Part shown: positions 9,291 to 19,477 of the stretch, one piece after another
How the letters are laid out: each line of letters opens with the position of its first letter
How positions within the stretch are numbered: position 1 is the first letter of the stretch
Source of the DNA: Janthinobacterium aquaticum
Lineage (GTDB): Bacteria; Pseudomonadota; Gammaproteobacteria; Burkholderiales; Burkholderiaceae_D
Assembly (NCBI RefSeq): GCF_009208565.1
Contig: NZ_WFLK01000002.1
Location: 1-64,000 of the forward strand
DNA length: 64,000 nt
Reading direction: 5' to 3'
Program-made: the position numbers and the translations under genes
The notes under the pieces: model-generated
Seen by the model: the letters and a program-made list of their open reading frames with translations, nothing else
Databases searched by the model: none
What the model was told of the DNA's origin: nothing

Positions 9291-10202
9291 TCAGCCCCGA
9301 TATCTGACCGCCTCAACAAAGGCGGTAAACGCCGGCGACGCCTGTCGGCGGTTCGGGTAATACAGGTGAAAACCTTCAAACACCGGACACCAGTCCGTTA
9401 GGATGCGCTGCAGCCTGCCGTCGGCCAGGTACGGCGCCACCAGCTGTTCCGGTATATAGCCGATGCCGATGCCGTCCAGGCTGCTGCTCAGGACATGCAT
9501 GATGCTGTTGTAGACCAGTTGGCCTTCGCCGCGGACGGTAAAGGCATGGCCGTCTTTTTCAAACTCCCAGGCGTAGATCGGGCCGGAAGGGCGGTGCCGG
9601 ATATTGATGCAGGTATGGCCGGTCAGTTCATGCGGCGTTGCCGGCGCCGGGTGGCGCTCAAAGTAGGCGGGCGAGGCGACCAGCGCCAGGCTCCAGTCGG
9701 GCCCGATGCGCACGGCGATCATGTCCTTGCTGATCGCTTCTCCCATACGTACACCGGCGTCGAACCGTTCCTCCACCACGTTGGTAAAGCCGTAGTCGAC
9801 AAACAGTTCCAGCGTGATGTCGGGATAGGCTTCAAGAAACTCGACCAGGATGGGCCGTATGCAGAACTGCAGCGAGTCATCGGTGCAGGTGATGCGGATG
9901 GTGCCTGCCGGCTTGTGGCGCAGCTCGCCCAGCGCATCGACCTCGGCGGCGATCTGCTCGAACAAGGGGCCAATCGAGCGCATCAGCTTTTCACCGGCTT
10001 CGGTAGGGGCCACATTGCGGGTGGTACGGGTCAGCAGGCGCACGCCCAGGCGCCCCTCCAGCGTCCTGATGGTGTGGCTCAGCGCAGACGGGGTGACCTC
10101 GAGCCTGGCGGCAGCTTTGGTAAAGCTCTGCTGCTGCGCCACGATCACAAACGCCTGCAATTGGCTGAGCTTGGAATCTGTGTTGAATTTGGCCGGGTTC
10201 AT
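9291..10202 (-). CDS. LysR-family transcriptional regulator
   Basis: This 303-residue protein has an N-terminal LysR helix-turn-helix (residues about 14-72: LQAFVIVAQQQSFTKAAARL, then PSALSHTIRTLEGRLGVRLL). A periplasmic-binding-like effector domain follows from about residue 95. It is transcribed divergently from a NepI-like MFS pump with 163 bp between the start codons, the classic layout of a LysR regulator and its target. Two dyads lie in that gap. It is similar to the second LysR protein of the window at 37631. The effector is unknown. Confidence 0.92.
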   Translation of the reverse strand: MNPAKFNTDSKLSQLQAFVIVAQQQSFTKAAARLEVTPSALSHTIRTLEGRLGVRLLTRTTRNVAPTEAGEKLMRSIGPLFEQIAAEVDALGELRHKPAGTIRITCTDDSLQFCIRPILVEFLEAYPDITLELFVDYGFTNVVEERFDAGVRMGEAISKDMIAVRIGPDWSLALVASPAYFERHPAPATPHELTGHTCINIRHRPSGPIYAWEFEKDGHAFTVRGEGQLVYNSIMHVLSSSLDGIGIGYIPEQLVAPYLADGRLQRILTDWCPVFEGFHLYYPNRRQASPAFTAFVEAVRYRG

Positions 10203-10238
10203 TGCTGAATTTTCCTCAAAAAACTGTCTCCATTATAG

Positions 10239-10285
10239 CCACCAGTATTTTGGTGGAAGCGGCTAAATTAATGAATTTTGCTCAT
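10239..10285. promoter_or_regulatory. LysR-type operator region between the regulator and the MFS pump
   Basis: Two dyads sit in the divergent intergenic region: CCACC-N8-GGTGG at 10239-10256, and ATGAATTTTGCTCAT at 10271-10285. The second fits the T-N11-A LysR box and matches a 15-bp palindrome found in front of the other LysR-linked operon at 38556-38570 (ATGA-N7-TCAT in both). Confidence 0.55.
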
Positions 10286-10365
10286 AAGCTCATCCAGATT
10301 ACAGTGGCTTATCAAGGTAATGCTGCACTGGCAAGATAATGTTCTTTACTTGCACGGAGATGCCC

Positions 10366-11583
10366 ATGACTGCTCAACGACTGGAGGCGCGACCGCAACA
10401 GGCGGGTGCGCCAGGCGCTACTGCGGCCTGCTGGAGCGGCGTATTTGCCATGACGCTTTGCGTGTTTGCATTGATCGCTTCCGAATTCATGCCGGTCAGC
10501 CTGATGACGCCGATTGCCGCTGATCTGAAGATCAGCGAGGGGCTGGTCGGCTATGGCATCGCCATTTCCGGTGCCTTTGCGGTGCTGACCAGCCTGTCCA
10601 TTTCCTCGCTGGCCGGCGCCATGAACCGCAAGACGCTGCTGCTGCTCATGACGGCCCTGATGTGCTTGTCCGGGGTGGTTATCGGCACGGCCAGCAGCTA
10701 CCCGGTCTATATGCTGGGCCGCATCCTGATCGGCGTGGTGGTGGGCGGCTTCTGGTCGATGTCGGCCGCCGTGGCCATGCGCCTGGTGCCGCCGCACAGC
10801 GTGCCGAGGGCGCTGGCGATCTTTAACAGCGGCAATGCGCTCGCTACCGTGGTGGCGGCACCGCTGGGCAGCTATCTCGGTGGCGTGATCGGCTGGCGTG
10901 GCGCCTTTTTGTGCCTGGTGCCGCTGTCCATCGTAGCCTTGGCCTGGCAATACCTGAGCTTGCCTTCGATGCAGGCCGAGGCGCGTACCGCCAAATCTGA
11001 ACACGCTTTGTCGTTGCTGAAAAAGCCGCTGGTTATCCGCGGCATGCTTGCCGTCGGCGTGTTTTTCATGGGGCAGTTTGTGCTGTTTACCTATGTGCGA
11101 CCCTTCCTTGAAAGCGTCACTCAGGTCTCCCTGCCGACCCTGTCGCTGACACTGGCCACGCTGGGTGTTGCCGGCTTTGCCGGCACGCTCGTTATCGGCC
11201 GGTTTCTCAAGGCCGGCGTCTATCGCACGCTGATCGTGATTCCGCTGCTGATGGCGGCCATTGCGCTGACACTGATTGTGTTCGGCAAGTCGCTGGCGGT
11301 GGTGTTTGTCCTGCTCGGCTTGTGGGGGCTGGTGGCCACTGCGGCGCCTGTGGGCTGGTGGTCGTGGCTGGCGACCTCGCTGCCTGGTAACGCCGAAGCC
11401 GGTGGCGGGCTGATGGTTGCCGTGATTCAGCTGGCCATTGCTTTCGGCTCCACGCTGGGCGGCCTGCTGTTCGATGTCGGCGGTTATCGCTGGACCTTTG
11501 GCGTCAGCGCCGCACTGCTGTTGCTGGCAAGCGGGCTCGCCTGGCTGACGGCCCGCATGGCGCGCGCAGTCAAATCCGCCTGA
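10366..11583 (+). CDS. MFS drug/nucleoside efflux pump, NepI-like (DHA1 family)
   Basis: This carrier of about 405 residues has 12 predicted helices. Helix 1 contains the segment EFMPVSLMTPIA and helix 5 the GGFWSMSAAVAMRLVP stretch, followed by PLGSYLGGVIGWR. I associate these with the NepI/YdeA-like branch of drug:proton antiporters, and NepI of E. coli exports purine ribonucleosides. I chose the ATG at 10366 because CGGAG lies 6 nt upstream; an in-frame ATG at 10339 lacks such a site. The gene is divergent from a LysR regulator that probably controls it. Its last 14 bp overlap the end of the convergent GGDEF gene. The real substrate is not known. Confidence 0.88.
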   Translation: MTAQRLEARPQQAGAPGATAACWSGVFAMTLCVFALIASEFMPVSLMTPIAADLKISEGLVGYGIAISGAFAVLTSLSISSLAGAMNRKTLLLLMTALMCLSGVVIGTASSYPVYMLGRILIGVVVGGFWSMSAAVAMRLVPPHSVPRALAIFNSGNALATVVAAPLGSYLGGVIGWRGAFLCLVPLSIVALAWQYLSLPSMQAEARTAKSEHALSLLKKPLVIRGMLAVGVFFMGQFVLFTYVRPFLESVTQVSLPTLSLTLATLGVAGFAGTLVIGRFLKAGVYRTLIVIPLLMAAIALTLIVFGKSLAVVFVLLGLWGLVATAAPVGWWSWLATSLPGNAEAGGGLMVAVIQLAIAFGSTLGGLLFDVGGYRWTFGVSAALLLLASGLAWLTARMARAVKSA

Positions 11584-12775
11584 GCGGATCGGTATCCGGC
11601 GGCGGCATCGAGGACGATCTGGTGGCACTGGCCAGCGTGCGGCCACGCCCCTGCGCTTTGGCCTGGTAGAGGGCAACGTCGGCGCGCTGCAGCATGGCGT
11701 CGATGCTGTCGCTGTTGTGCAGGCGCATGGCCAGGCCCGCGCTGTACGACAGCCCACAGCCGATTTCTTCGACAGGGTGCTGCGCCAGCCACAGGCGCAG
11801 GCGCTTGTCGTAGGCCATGACCGCGGCAACGTCGGCGCCGTTGAGCAGTACGCAAAATTCCTCGCCGCCGTAGCGGCAGAACGCGTCGCCGCTGCGCCCT
11901 GTGGCCTGCATGCCCTCGACAAACAGCTGCAGCGCGCGGTCGCCGACGCCATGGCCGTGGGTGTCATTGATCTGCTTGAAATAATCGAGGTCCAGCATCA
12001 GCACGCCGACCGGCTGCCGATGGCGCGTGCTGCCGGCCAGGTCGACGGCGCACTGCTGCAGCCAGGCGCGGCGGTTCAGGGCGCCGGTCAGGCCGTCGAG
12101 CGTGGCCAGGCGTTCCAGTTCGCGCGCTGCCTCGTCGCGGTGCGCCAGCAGGATCGCCACCACCGACAGTACCATGGTGGCGTTTGACGACAGCGCAAAG
12201 ATCTGATTGACCAGGTAGGGGCCGAAAAAGTTCGGAAAGTCGGCGGTAAAGAAGACACCGAGCATGGCGCGGCAGGCCAGCACCAGCATCTGCAGCACCA
12301 GGCAGATCACCAGCAGCCAGCGCCAGCGTCCGACCGGCAGCTGCGGTTTGCGGCAAAGTGAATACACGATGGTGGCCATCTGCAGCGCCAGCAGGCTGTT
12401 GGCCCAGCCGACCCGGAACACATAGCTGGAAAAGCCGATACCGTAGCCGGCCGTCATCAGCACGGCAATCAGCGCCGGCGCGCGCACGCTGGGCTTGCGG
12501 CCGCACCACAGTTCAAAGGCCATGGCGTTAAACACCATGCCGCTCGACACGCAGGCCATGGCCAATGTCGAGAACAGCTGGTCGCCGTGGCCGCCACGCT
12601 CGAAAGTGCTCGACGACAGCAGGAACACCCAGCCCGCCGTCTGCAGTGCGATCCCGGTTTGCGCGCGGCGCGCCGCGCGGTTGACGCGGCCCATGAAATA
12701 CGGCAGCGCCACGGCCATAATCAGCAGATTAAGCGTCATGGCGATGAACAGGGAAGGGACGTCGATTCTATGCAC
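11570..12775 (-). CDS. Membrane-bound GGDEF diguanylate cyclase
   Basis: This protein of about 401 residues has six to seven N-terminal transmembrane helices (to about residue 195) and a C-terminal GGDEF domain. The catalytic loop reads RYGGEEF, and the preceding LDLDYFKQINDTHGH segment carries the metal-binding aspartate, so it should be an active cyclic-di-GMP synthase. No obvious RxxD inhibitory site precedes the loop. The frame stays open upstream to 13294, but the sequence before 12775 reads as out-of-frame MFS gene. I chose the GTG at 12775 (MHRIDVPSLF); an ATG 13 codons downstream is an alternative. It is tail-to-tail with the NepI-like gene. Confidence 0.85.
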   Translation of the reverse strand: MHRIDVPSLFIAMTLNLLIMAVALPYFMGRVNRAARRAQTGIALQTAGWVFLLSSSTFERGGHGDQLFSTLAMACVSSGMVFNAMAFELWCGRKPSVRAPALIAVLMTAGYGIGFSSYVFRVGWANSLLALQMATIVYSLCRKPQLPVGRWRWLLVICLVLQMLVLACRAMLGVFFTADFPNFFGPYLVNQIFALSSNATMVLSVVAILLAHRDEAARELERLATLDGLTGALNRRAWLQQCAVDLAGSTRHRQPVGVLMLDLDYFKQINDTHGHGVGDRALQLFVEGMQATGRSGDAFCRYGGEEFCVLLNGADVAAVMAYDKRLRLWLAQHPVEEIGCGLSYSAGLAMRLHNSDSIDAMLQRADVALYQAKAQGRGRTLASATRSSSMPPPDTDPLRRI

Positions 12776-12900
12776 TGCAGGACTCTCAAAAAAAACGCCG
12801 CGCATGGCTGGAGCATGACGGCATTCCAGCAAGCCGGGAGCGATAGTTTGCTGCGCAAGCGCGCATCTTACCGCTTTGAGAGCAATCCGGCGAGTCGCAG

Positions 12901-14124
12901 TCAGGCTTTTCCTTGCTGTCGGCTTGCGCCGCGCAATGCCGGCAGCATGGCAGCGAGGGCCGCCAGTGCCACCGCGCCATGTGCCAGATATGCTACAGGA
13001 TAGCCGAAGCGCGTCGTCAGATAGCCGGCAACCACATTGCTGGACGCGGCGCCGATACCTTGCACGGTCATGACGGCCGCCAGCGCGAGGTTGAAGTGGC
13101 CGCTGCCACGCGTCAGCCTTTCCACCAGGAATGGCGTCAGTATGCCCAGCAGGCCCACGCCGATGCCGTCCAGCAGTTGCACCGGGTAGATCATGGCAAA
13201 ATCGGCAAAGCGCCAGGCCAGCAGGCCGCGCAATGGCAGACTCATCAGCGCCACGATGGTGGCCGTGGCGATGCGCCCGGGGCGCAGCAGCCAAGGTGCT
13301 GCCAGCGCTGCGGCCAGTGCGGACAACTGCGAGACCATGGTAATGACGGCCGTTGTTTCAAACGGGCGCTGCATCTGCACGGCAAACTGCTGGGCAATCA
13401 GGCGCGCCAGCGGCGCGTTGCCAAAGTGGAAAAGGGCCAGCGCCAGGGCCAGCCACAGCAGCGGGCGGTTGCCGGCCAGCTTACGCAGCGACGAGGGCAC
13501 GGCGCCGGCAGGCTGGTTTGCGCTGCCCATGCCGCGCGCGGCGGCGTGATCGATGCTGCCCGCCTTGATCGACAGGGTAGCGGCCACTGTTGCAGCGGTG
13601 GTCAGCAGCATCAGGCCGGCCACGCCCGGCAAGCCCAGCCAGACGCTGGCAGCCCAGGTGCCGCCCATCAGCACCAGGTTGCCGGCATGATTCCACGATT
13701 CATTCCTGCCCAGCTGGCGGCCGAACTGGCCGGCGCCAACCAGTCCCAGCGTGATGGCAGCCACCGCAGGACCGATCAGCACGCCTGCCACCGCCGCCAG
13801 CGCCTGGGTAGCGAACACCATGGCGCGCCCGGGCCAGGCCAGGCACAGAAAGCTCATCAGTGTAATCAGGATAACCGGTGCGATCACCATCAGCCGCTTG
13901 TGGTGGCTGCGGTCGATCAGGGCACCGGCCGGCACCCCGGCCAACAGTCCCAGCACGCCGCCGATGGTGGCCAGCAGCCCCAGGTCGATTGCGGCCCAAC
14001 CCTTGGTGCTCAGGTAGGCGTCCAGAAAGGGCCCCAGACCGTCGCGCGCATCGGCCAGGAAAAAATTGAGCAGCCCCAGGCCCAGCAGGCTGGCCGCGGC
14101 CGGGCGCTGCAGCGCAGGCGTCAT
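12901..14124 (-). CDS. MFS transporter
   Basis: This 407-residue carrier has about 12 hydrophobic helices. The first loop holds DARDGLGPFLDAYL, and the loop after helix 2 has an ALIDRSHHKR stretch in the position of the MFS motif A. The start at 14124 overlaps the stop of the anion-permease gene by 4 bp (ATGA), which argues for it over an upstream ATG at 14244. It is the last gene of the four-gene operon that begins at 16507 behind a sigma-54 promoter. The type resembles uncharacterised carriers encoded beside oxyanion or arsenical permeases. The substrate is not evident. Confidence 0.87.
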   Translation of the reverse strand: MTPALQRPAAASLLGLGLLNFFLADARDGLGPFLDAYLSTKGWAAIDLGLLATIGGVLGLLAGVPAGALIDRSHHKRLMVIAPVILITLMSFLCLAWPGRAMVFATQALAAVAGVLIGPAVAAITLGLVGAGQFGRQLGRNESWNHAGNLVLMGGTWAASVWLGLPGVAGLMLLTTAATVAATLSIKAGSIDHAAARGMGSANQPAGAVPSSLRKLAGNRPLLWLALALALFHFGNAPLARLIAQQFAVQMQRPFETTAVITMVSQLSALAAALAAPWLLRPGRIATATIVALMSLPLRGLLAWRFADFAMIYPVQLLDGIGVGLLGILTPFLVERLTRGSGHFNLALAAVMTVQGIGAASSNVVAGYLTTRFGYPVAYLAHGAVALAALAAMLPALRGASRQQGKA

Positions 14125-15371
14125 GACTGCACCTGCAACAGCAGCAGCGCCGCCAGCAGGCCGGCCGGCATCACCAGCGCGCCCAGTTTCAGGAATTGCC
14201 AGGCGCCCACCTGCACGCCTTCGCGTCGCAGCATGGTCAGCCACAATATGGTGGCCAGCGAGCCGGTGACCGACAGATTGGGACCGATATCGATGCCGAT
14301 CAAGGAGGCCGCGCGCAGCGGCATGGCGGCGTCGAGATGGTCGAGCGTGGCCGCGCCAAGCAGCCCGGTTGGCAAGTTGTTGAACAGGTTAGACGCCAGC
14401 GCCAAAATGGTGCCGGTCAGGCTGTTGGCAAACTGTGGCGCTGCGCCATGCAGCTGCTGCTGCCATTGTGCCAGCGCAGCGACCACGCCGTGCGCCTGCA
14501 GCGCTTCGATCAGCACGAACAGGCTGGCCACCATCAGCAGCACGTCCCATGACAGCGCGCGCAGCACGCCTGTCGGCGAGGTGCGTGCACGCACGCAGGT
14601 AGTCAGCAGTGCCAGTACGGCGGCGCCCAGCGTGACCGGGCCCAGTTCCAGGTGCAGCGCCGAGGCTACGCACAGCACCAGTGCGGTTGCCGCCAGCGCG
14701 GCCAGGGTCAGCCGTCCGGACGGCGTCAGCTGCACCATCTCGACCGTGCTGCGTATCGTTGGCTGTATCGCATCGCGCAGCAGCCAGCGCAGCGCCAGGT
14801 AGGTGGCCACGATGGCGCCCAGCGACGGCAGCAGGAACAGCGCCAGCCAGTCGGCCAGGCCGGGCATGTGCGCACCGAATACCACCAGGTTGGCAGGGTT
14901 CGATACCGGCAGCACAAAACTGGCGGCGTTGGCGACAAACGCGCACAGGAACAGATACGGCAGGGGCGGGGCGTCGACCGCACGCGCCACCGCGTACACG
15001 GCTGGCGTCAGCACCACTGCCGTGGCGTCGTTCGACAGCAGCACAGTGACCAGCGTGCCGGCCAGGTAGACCAGCAGGAACAGCTTGCTGCCCGAGCCGC
15101 CCGCCGCGCGCGCCGCGTGAGACGCCAGCCAGTCGAATACACCGTGCTGGCGGCCCAGCTCGGCCAATATCATCATGCCGGCCAGGAACAGATAGACATC
15201 ATTGCCGCGCGCAATGCCGTGCCACACATCGCTGAGGGTCATCAGCTTGAACAGCAGCAGTGCGGCAACGGCCAGGCCGCCCCACACCGCTTCGGGCAGG
15301 CGCCAGGGACGCAGGGTAATGCCTGCCATGGTGATGACGGTAATGCTGCCCAAAATGATTTCAGTCGACAT
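14121..15371 (-). CDS. ArsB/NhaD-type anion permease (ion transporter superfamily)
   Basis: This 416-residue integral membrane protein resembles ArsB and SLC13/NhaD carriers. It has a helix bearing NDVYLFLAGMMILAEL, a re-entrant segment LLSNDATAVVLTPAVYA with the conserved SNDATA, a SNPANLVVFGA motif, and in the second half NLFNNLPTGL and IGIDIGPNLSVTGSLATILW, which repeat the pattern. The N(D/N)xxxxxLTP and GxNLxxxGSxA motifs are those of ArsB. No arsR, arsC or arsA gene lies nearby, so arsenite is not established as substrate. The start at 15371 (MSTEIILG) overlaps the preceding gene by 11 bp. It belongs to the sigma-54 operon. Confidence 0.85.
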   Translation of the reverse strand: MSTEIILGSITVITMAGITLRPWRLPEAVWGGLAVAALLLFKLMTLSDVWHGIARGNDVYLFLAGMMILAELGRQHGVFDWLASHAARAAGGSGSKLFLLVYLAGTLVTVLLSNDATAVVLTPAVYAVARAVDAPPLPYLFLCAFVANAASFVLPVSNPANLVVFGAHMPGLADWLALFLLPSLGAIVATYLALRWLLRDAIQPTIRSTVEMVQLTPSGRLTLAALAATALVLCVASALHLELGPVTLGAAVLALLTTCVRARTSPTGVLRALSWDVLLMVASLFVLIEALQAHGVVAALAQWQQQLHGAAPQFANSLTGTILALASNLFNNLPTGLLGAATLDHLDAAMPLRAASLIGIDIGPNLSVTGSLATILWLTMLRREGVQVGAWQFLKLGALVMPAGLLAALLLLQVQS

Positions 15372-16074
15372 GTCTTGAAGATTTTCGTGGTGGAAGGAGA
15401 GGGCGTTGCGTTTGGTTGTTCGAGGCGGCCTGGCGCACGCTGGCCAGGTCGGCGCCGGCCGCGAACGCTTCCATGGCCAGGCCCGAGGGGGCTTGCGTGC
15501 CGATGCCGATGGCGGCAAACGGCTGGCCCGGCTGCAGCGTGCCGGCTACCAGGCCGGGCCGGAAATAGATCATGGCGCCGCTGTCGAGCAGCACGCCGTT
15601 CGCTTCGCCGCGCGGCCCGTGCAGGATCAGCTCGATCAGGCCGGCCGCCTCGCAGCGTTGCAGTGTCAGCGCCGCCGCGCCGGCTTGCCGTGGTGGCGGT
15701 GGCGGTCCTGGCGGCGCCTCCTCCACGCTCTTGCCGCTGTCTAGATTGATCAGCGCGCTGGCACGCATGGTGCCATCAGGCGCGCTCTGGCCGAGGATGC
15801 GCAGGCGCGCACCCACTGGCAGCAGCTGCGCCACCGATGGCCCCATCATGGGACCGAACATCACCAGCTTGCCATCGGCCAGGCGCAGGCCATTGAGTTC
15901 GCCGTAGGGCGTGGTGATATAGCGCTGCAGCACGCCTTCGCTGATGCCGGAAATGCCGCGCTGCGCTGCCGACACGGGTGGCCCTGGCGGCCCTGGTGGT
16001 GGTGCGGCGCGCACCGTGCCGGGTGCGGCCAGCACAGCCGCCAGCAGCGGTGCGGCAAATCTGGCTGTCAGCAT
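15361..16074 (-). CDS. Secreted protein with duplicated OB-like motif, function unknown
   Basis: This 237-residue protein has a signal peptide (residues 1-23, ending VRAAP). The mature part holds two similar segments, one with TPYGELNGLRLADGKLVMFGP and a later one with GPRGEANGVLLDSGAMIYFRP. They share the pattern G-x-x-G-E-x-N-G-h-x-L-x-x-G-x-h-h-x-F-x-P, so the protein arose by internal duplication. A Pro-rich linker (about residues 118-130) separates them. GGGAG lies 5 nt before the ATG. The gene sits between the Pro-rich peptide gene (19 bp upstream) and the anion permease (11-bp overlap), so it probably acts in the periplasm with them. I do not recognise the family. Confidence 0.78.
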   Translation of the reverse strand: MLTARFAAPLLAAVLAAPGTVRAAPPPGPPGPPVSAAQRGISGISEGVLQRYITTPYGELNGLRLADGKLVMFGPMMGPSVAQLLPVGARLRILGQSAPDGTMRASALINLDSGKSVEEAPPGPPPPPRQAGAAALTLQRCEAAGLIELILHGPRGEANGVLLDSGAMIYFRPGLVAGTLQPGQPFAAIGIGTQAPSGLAMEAFAAGADLASVRQAASNNQTQRPLLPPRKSSRHVD

Positions 16075-16093
16075 GGCGCTCTCCCGGCTGCGG

Positions 16094-16507
16094 TTACGGA
16101 CGGGCCGCTGCGGCGCCAGGCGGCGGTGGAGGAGGGGCATCCGGCGTGGCTGGCGGCATCATGCGGCCATCGGCAGGCGGCGGCGCCGTTGGTGGTGCCG
16201 GTGGTGCTGGCGGAGCTTCAGCGCCACCGCGCGCAGGTATCGGCGCTGGCGCTGGCACTGCTGCGCCGCGTCGTGGCGCCGGACGGCCTGCTGCGCCAGG
16301 TGGCGGTGGTACGGGCGCGCCTGCGCGTGGCGGCGGTGGCACTGCGCCGGGTGGCGGTGGCGGCGGCGGGGTATCCAAACCCGCCTGGCCAGCCGATGGC
16401 GGCGGTGGAGGTGGCGGTGCATCGGCGCGGCCAACTTGCGCCGCGATGGCGGCAGTGCTCAGGGACGATACGGCCAGTGCCAGCAGGATCGGTTTAAGCA
16501 AATTCAT
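16094..16507 (-). CDS. Small exported proline-rich protein
   Basis: This protein of about 137 residues has a signal peptide (MNLLKPILLALAVSSLS to AIAAQ) followed almost entirely by Pro/Ala/Gly tracts with runs of seven prolines. AAGGAG lies 7 nt before the ATG at 16507, which is preferred to an ATG ten codons earlier. It is the first gene of the operon driven by the sigma-54 promoter at 16542-16558. Such polyproline proteins are predicted to be extended and disordered in the periplasm, and translation of the proline runs would normally need EF-P. The function is unknown. Confidence 0.75.
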   Translation of the reverse strand: MNLLKPILLALAVSSLSTAAIAAQVGRADAPPPPPPPSAGQAGLDTPPPPPPPGAVPPPPRAGAPVPPPPGAAGRPAPRRGAAVPAPAPIPARGGAEAPPAPPAPPTAPPPADGRMMPPATPDAPPPPPPGAAAARP

Positions 16508-16541
16508 GATCAACTCCTTCAGTGTGGGTGTACCCATACCT

Positions 16542-16558
16542 ATGCATATCGCGTGCCA
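16542..16558 (-). promoter_or_regulatory. Sigma-54 (RpoN) promoter
   Basis: Read on the minus strand, TGGCACG (16558-16552) is followed after five bases by TGCAT. This keeps the invariant GG-N10-GC spacing of -24/-12 promoters. The predicted transcription start lies near 16531, giving a short leader with AAGGAG before the ATG at 16507. Confidence 0.82.
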
Positions 16559-16622
16559 GCTTTATTGCGGGCCAGACTGACCGAAAACAGACCTTTTTCG
16601 CTGGTTTTTGCAGGTAGCGCGC

Positions 16623-16672
16623 GACAGGTGTCCGCTTTGTTGGCACCTGCCTGTCACAACAGCGGACAGCTG

Positions 16673-16674
<2 letters not shown>
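16623..16674. promoter_or_regulatory. Twin dyads, probable upstream activating sites for the NtrC-type regulator
   Basis: Two 10-bp palindromes, GACAGGTGTC (16623-16632) and GACAGCTGTC (16665-16674), have centres 42 bp apart, four helical turns. Outer CGC/GCG bases extend both, and the pair also forms an inverted repeat TGTCCGCT/AGCGGACA. They lie about 65-120 bp upstream of the sigma-54 promoter, the normal place for enhancer-binding-protein sites. The second overlaps the stop codon of the adjacent response-regulator gene. Confidence 0.65.
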
Positions 16675-18048
<1,374 letters not shown>

Positions 18049-18058
<10 letters not shown>

Positions 18059-19164
18059 GGCAGCTCCATGTTGATGCGCGTGCCGATAGCGCAGGTTTCG
18101 TCCAGCAGCGCGCGTCCGCCATGCGCCTGCAGCACCTCGCGCACCACCGCCAGGCCCAGGCCGGTACCGCCTTCGCGCCCGGTGACCAGCGGATCAAACA
18201 GGGTGGCGCGAAGCGGCGCGGCCACCCCGCTGCCATTGTCGGCTACCCACAGTTGCAGCAGGTCGCCCTGGCGCGCCGCACCCAGCGTCACCTGGCCGCC
18301 GGCAGTGGTATGGGCCAGCGCATTGGACAGCAGGTTGTCGATCACGCGCGCCAGTTGCTCGGGGTCGAACAGCGCCACGTTGCGCGCTGCCGCGTCCAGG
18401 CCGGGCTCGATATCGAGCGCCAGCGTCACGCCCAGTTCGCTGGCTGCTTCGGCGTGGTCGAGCCGGCGCTTGTCGAGCCAGTCGCCCAGCTCGACCGGGG
18501 CGCGCTTCGGATGAAACGGCTGCGTCAGCGCCAGCAGGCTGGCCACCAGCGTTTCAAGCCGCTGCACCTGCAGTAGCGTGGTGCGCAGGGCCGCACTGCT
18601 GCGCACTGCGCGCAGCGCCTCCGGTGCCGCCAGCGCATTGTCGACCTTCATGCGGATGGTGCCGAGCGGATTGCGGATTTCATGGGCCAGGCCGGCTGCC
18701 AGGCTGCCCAGCGTGGCCATGCGTTCGTTGTTGGCCAGCAGCGCAGACAGGCGCTGCGCCTCGCGGCCCCAGCGCATCAGCAAAAAGGCAAACCAGGCGC
18801 CAGCCAGCACCAGCGATCCCAGCAGCAGGCTGACTGCCAGTGTCAGGTGGTTCAGTGCGCCATCGGCCATGCCGGCCACGCGCGTCAGGGTCCAGCCGGC
18901 CACGCTGTCGGACACCGGGCAGGTGCCATACACGACCGCTTCGCGCAGGCCAGGGCGCACTTCCTGCAGCGACTTGCCGGTTGTGAGCGTCTGCTGCGCC
19001 AGTGCGGCGATACGCTGCAATTCGGCCGCCGGCGCATCGTCCTTGGTGCCGCTGCCGTCGTAGGTGGGAAAGGCATAGGCGTAAGCGCCGCGTTGCGGCG
19101 TCCACAGTCCGCCTTCAAAGCCGATATCTTCGCGCAGCGCCATGTCGACGATGGCGCGCTCCAT
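18049..19164 (-). CDS. Sensor histidine kinase, part downstream of an in-frame stop
   Basis: These 371 codons from an ATG at 19164 encode the rest of the sensor region, a transmembrane helix (LTLAVSLLLGSLVLAGAWFA, about residues 126-150), a HisKA domain with the phospho-acceptor in LAHEIRNPLGT (about residue 180), and an ATPase domain with N-box DNLLSNAL and G-boxes DNGSG and GTGLGLAV. The frame is continuous with the fragment at 19168-19383 except for one TAG two codons before this ATG. The full protein would thus be a two-helix membrane kinase of about 444 residues, partner of the NtrC-type regulator with which it overlaps by 10 bp. If translated from 19164, the product lacks the first membrane helix. 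No strong ribosome site is visible there. Confidence 0.78.
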
Positions 19165-19167
19165 CGC

Positions 19168-19383
19168 CTAGCCTGCGCCATGCTGCAGGCCGGCGCGCTC
19201 GACGCCGGCGCGCATGATCTGGCAGATCACGGCAGCGCGTGCGCGCGCCGAAGCCGCCTGGGCGGTTGTGCCCTGCATGCCCAGTTGCAGCAGCAGCCAG
19301 ACCAGCAGTGCCACCATGGCGGCGATGGCTGCCCATAGCCAGCCCAGATCGCGTTTCAACATGCCACTTAGCGCCATCTGCAT
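19168..19383 (-). pseudogene. N-terminal fragment of the histidine kinase, ended by TAG
   Basis: 71 codons starting MQMALSGMLKRD include the expected first membrane helix (WLWAAIAAMVALLVWLLLQL) and the start of the periplasmic sensor part, ending ERAGLQHGAG. The TAG at 19168-19170 is followed in the same frame by GCG and the ATG at 19164. A single base change would restore one normal kinase, so this is either a recent nonsense mutation or a sequencing error. Confidence 0.7.
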
Positions 19384-19391
19384 CTTTCAAT

Positions 19392-19413
19392 AATTGTTTT
19401 CGGTGAAACAATT
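19392..19413. promoter_or_regulatory. AT-rich hairpin/dyad ahead of the kinase gene
   Basis: AATTGTTT (19392-19399) and AAACAATT (19406-19413) form an 8-bp inverted repeat with a 6-nt loop, 9 bp upstream of the kinase start. A TATAAT hexamer reads on the minus strand at its edge. It could be an operator, a promoter element or a weak terminator for the DUF72 gene; sequence alone does not decide. Confidence 0.35.
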
Positions 19414-19477
19414 ATAGGCTGATGTGCTGGCGCTTCTGTATCCTGGCGCACCAAGCGCTGTGTTCTTCAGCAACGCT

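Noticed and set aside
11570-13294. Longer 574-codon version of the GGDEF protein
   Set aside because: The extra N-terminal part is out-of-frame MFS gene sequence and has no membrane or signal character of its own.
14121-15371. Arsenite resistance operon
   Set aside because: The permease has ArsB-like motifs, but no arsR, arsC, arsA or arsH lies nearby and the promoter is sigma-54 type, so arsenic specificity is not supported.
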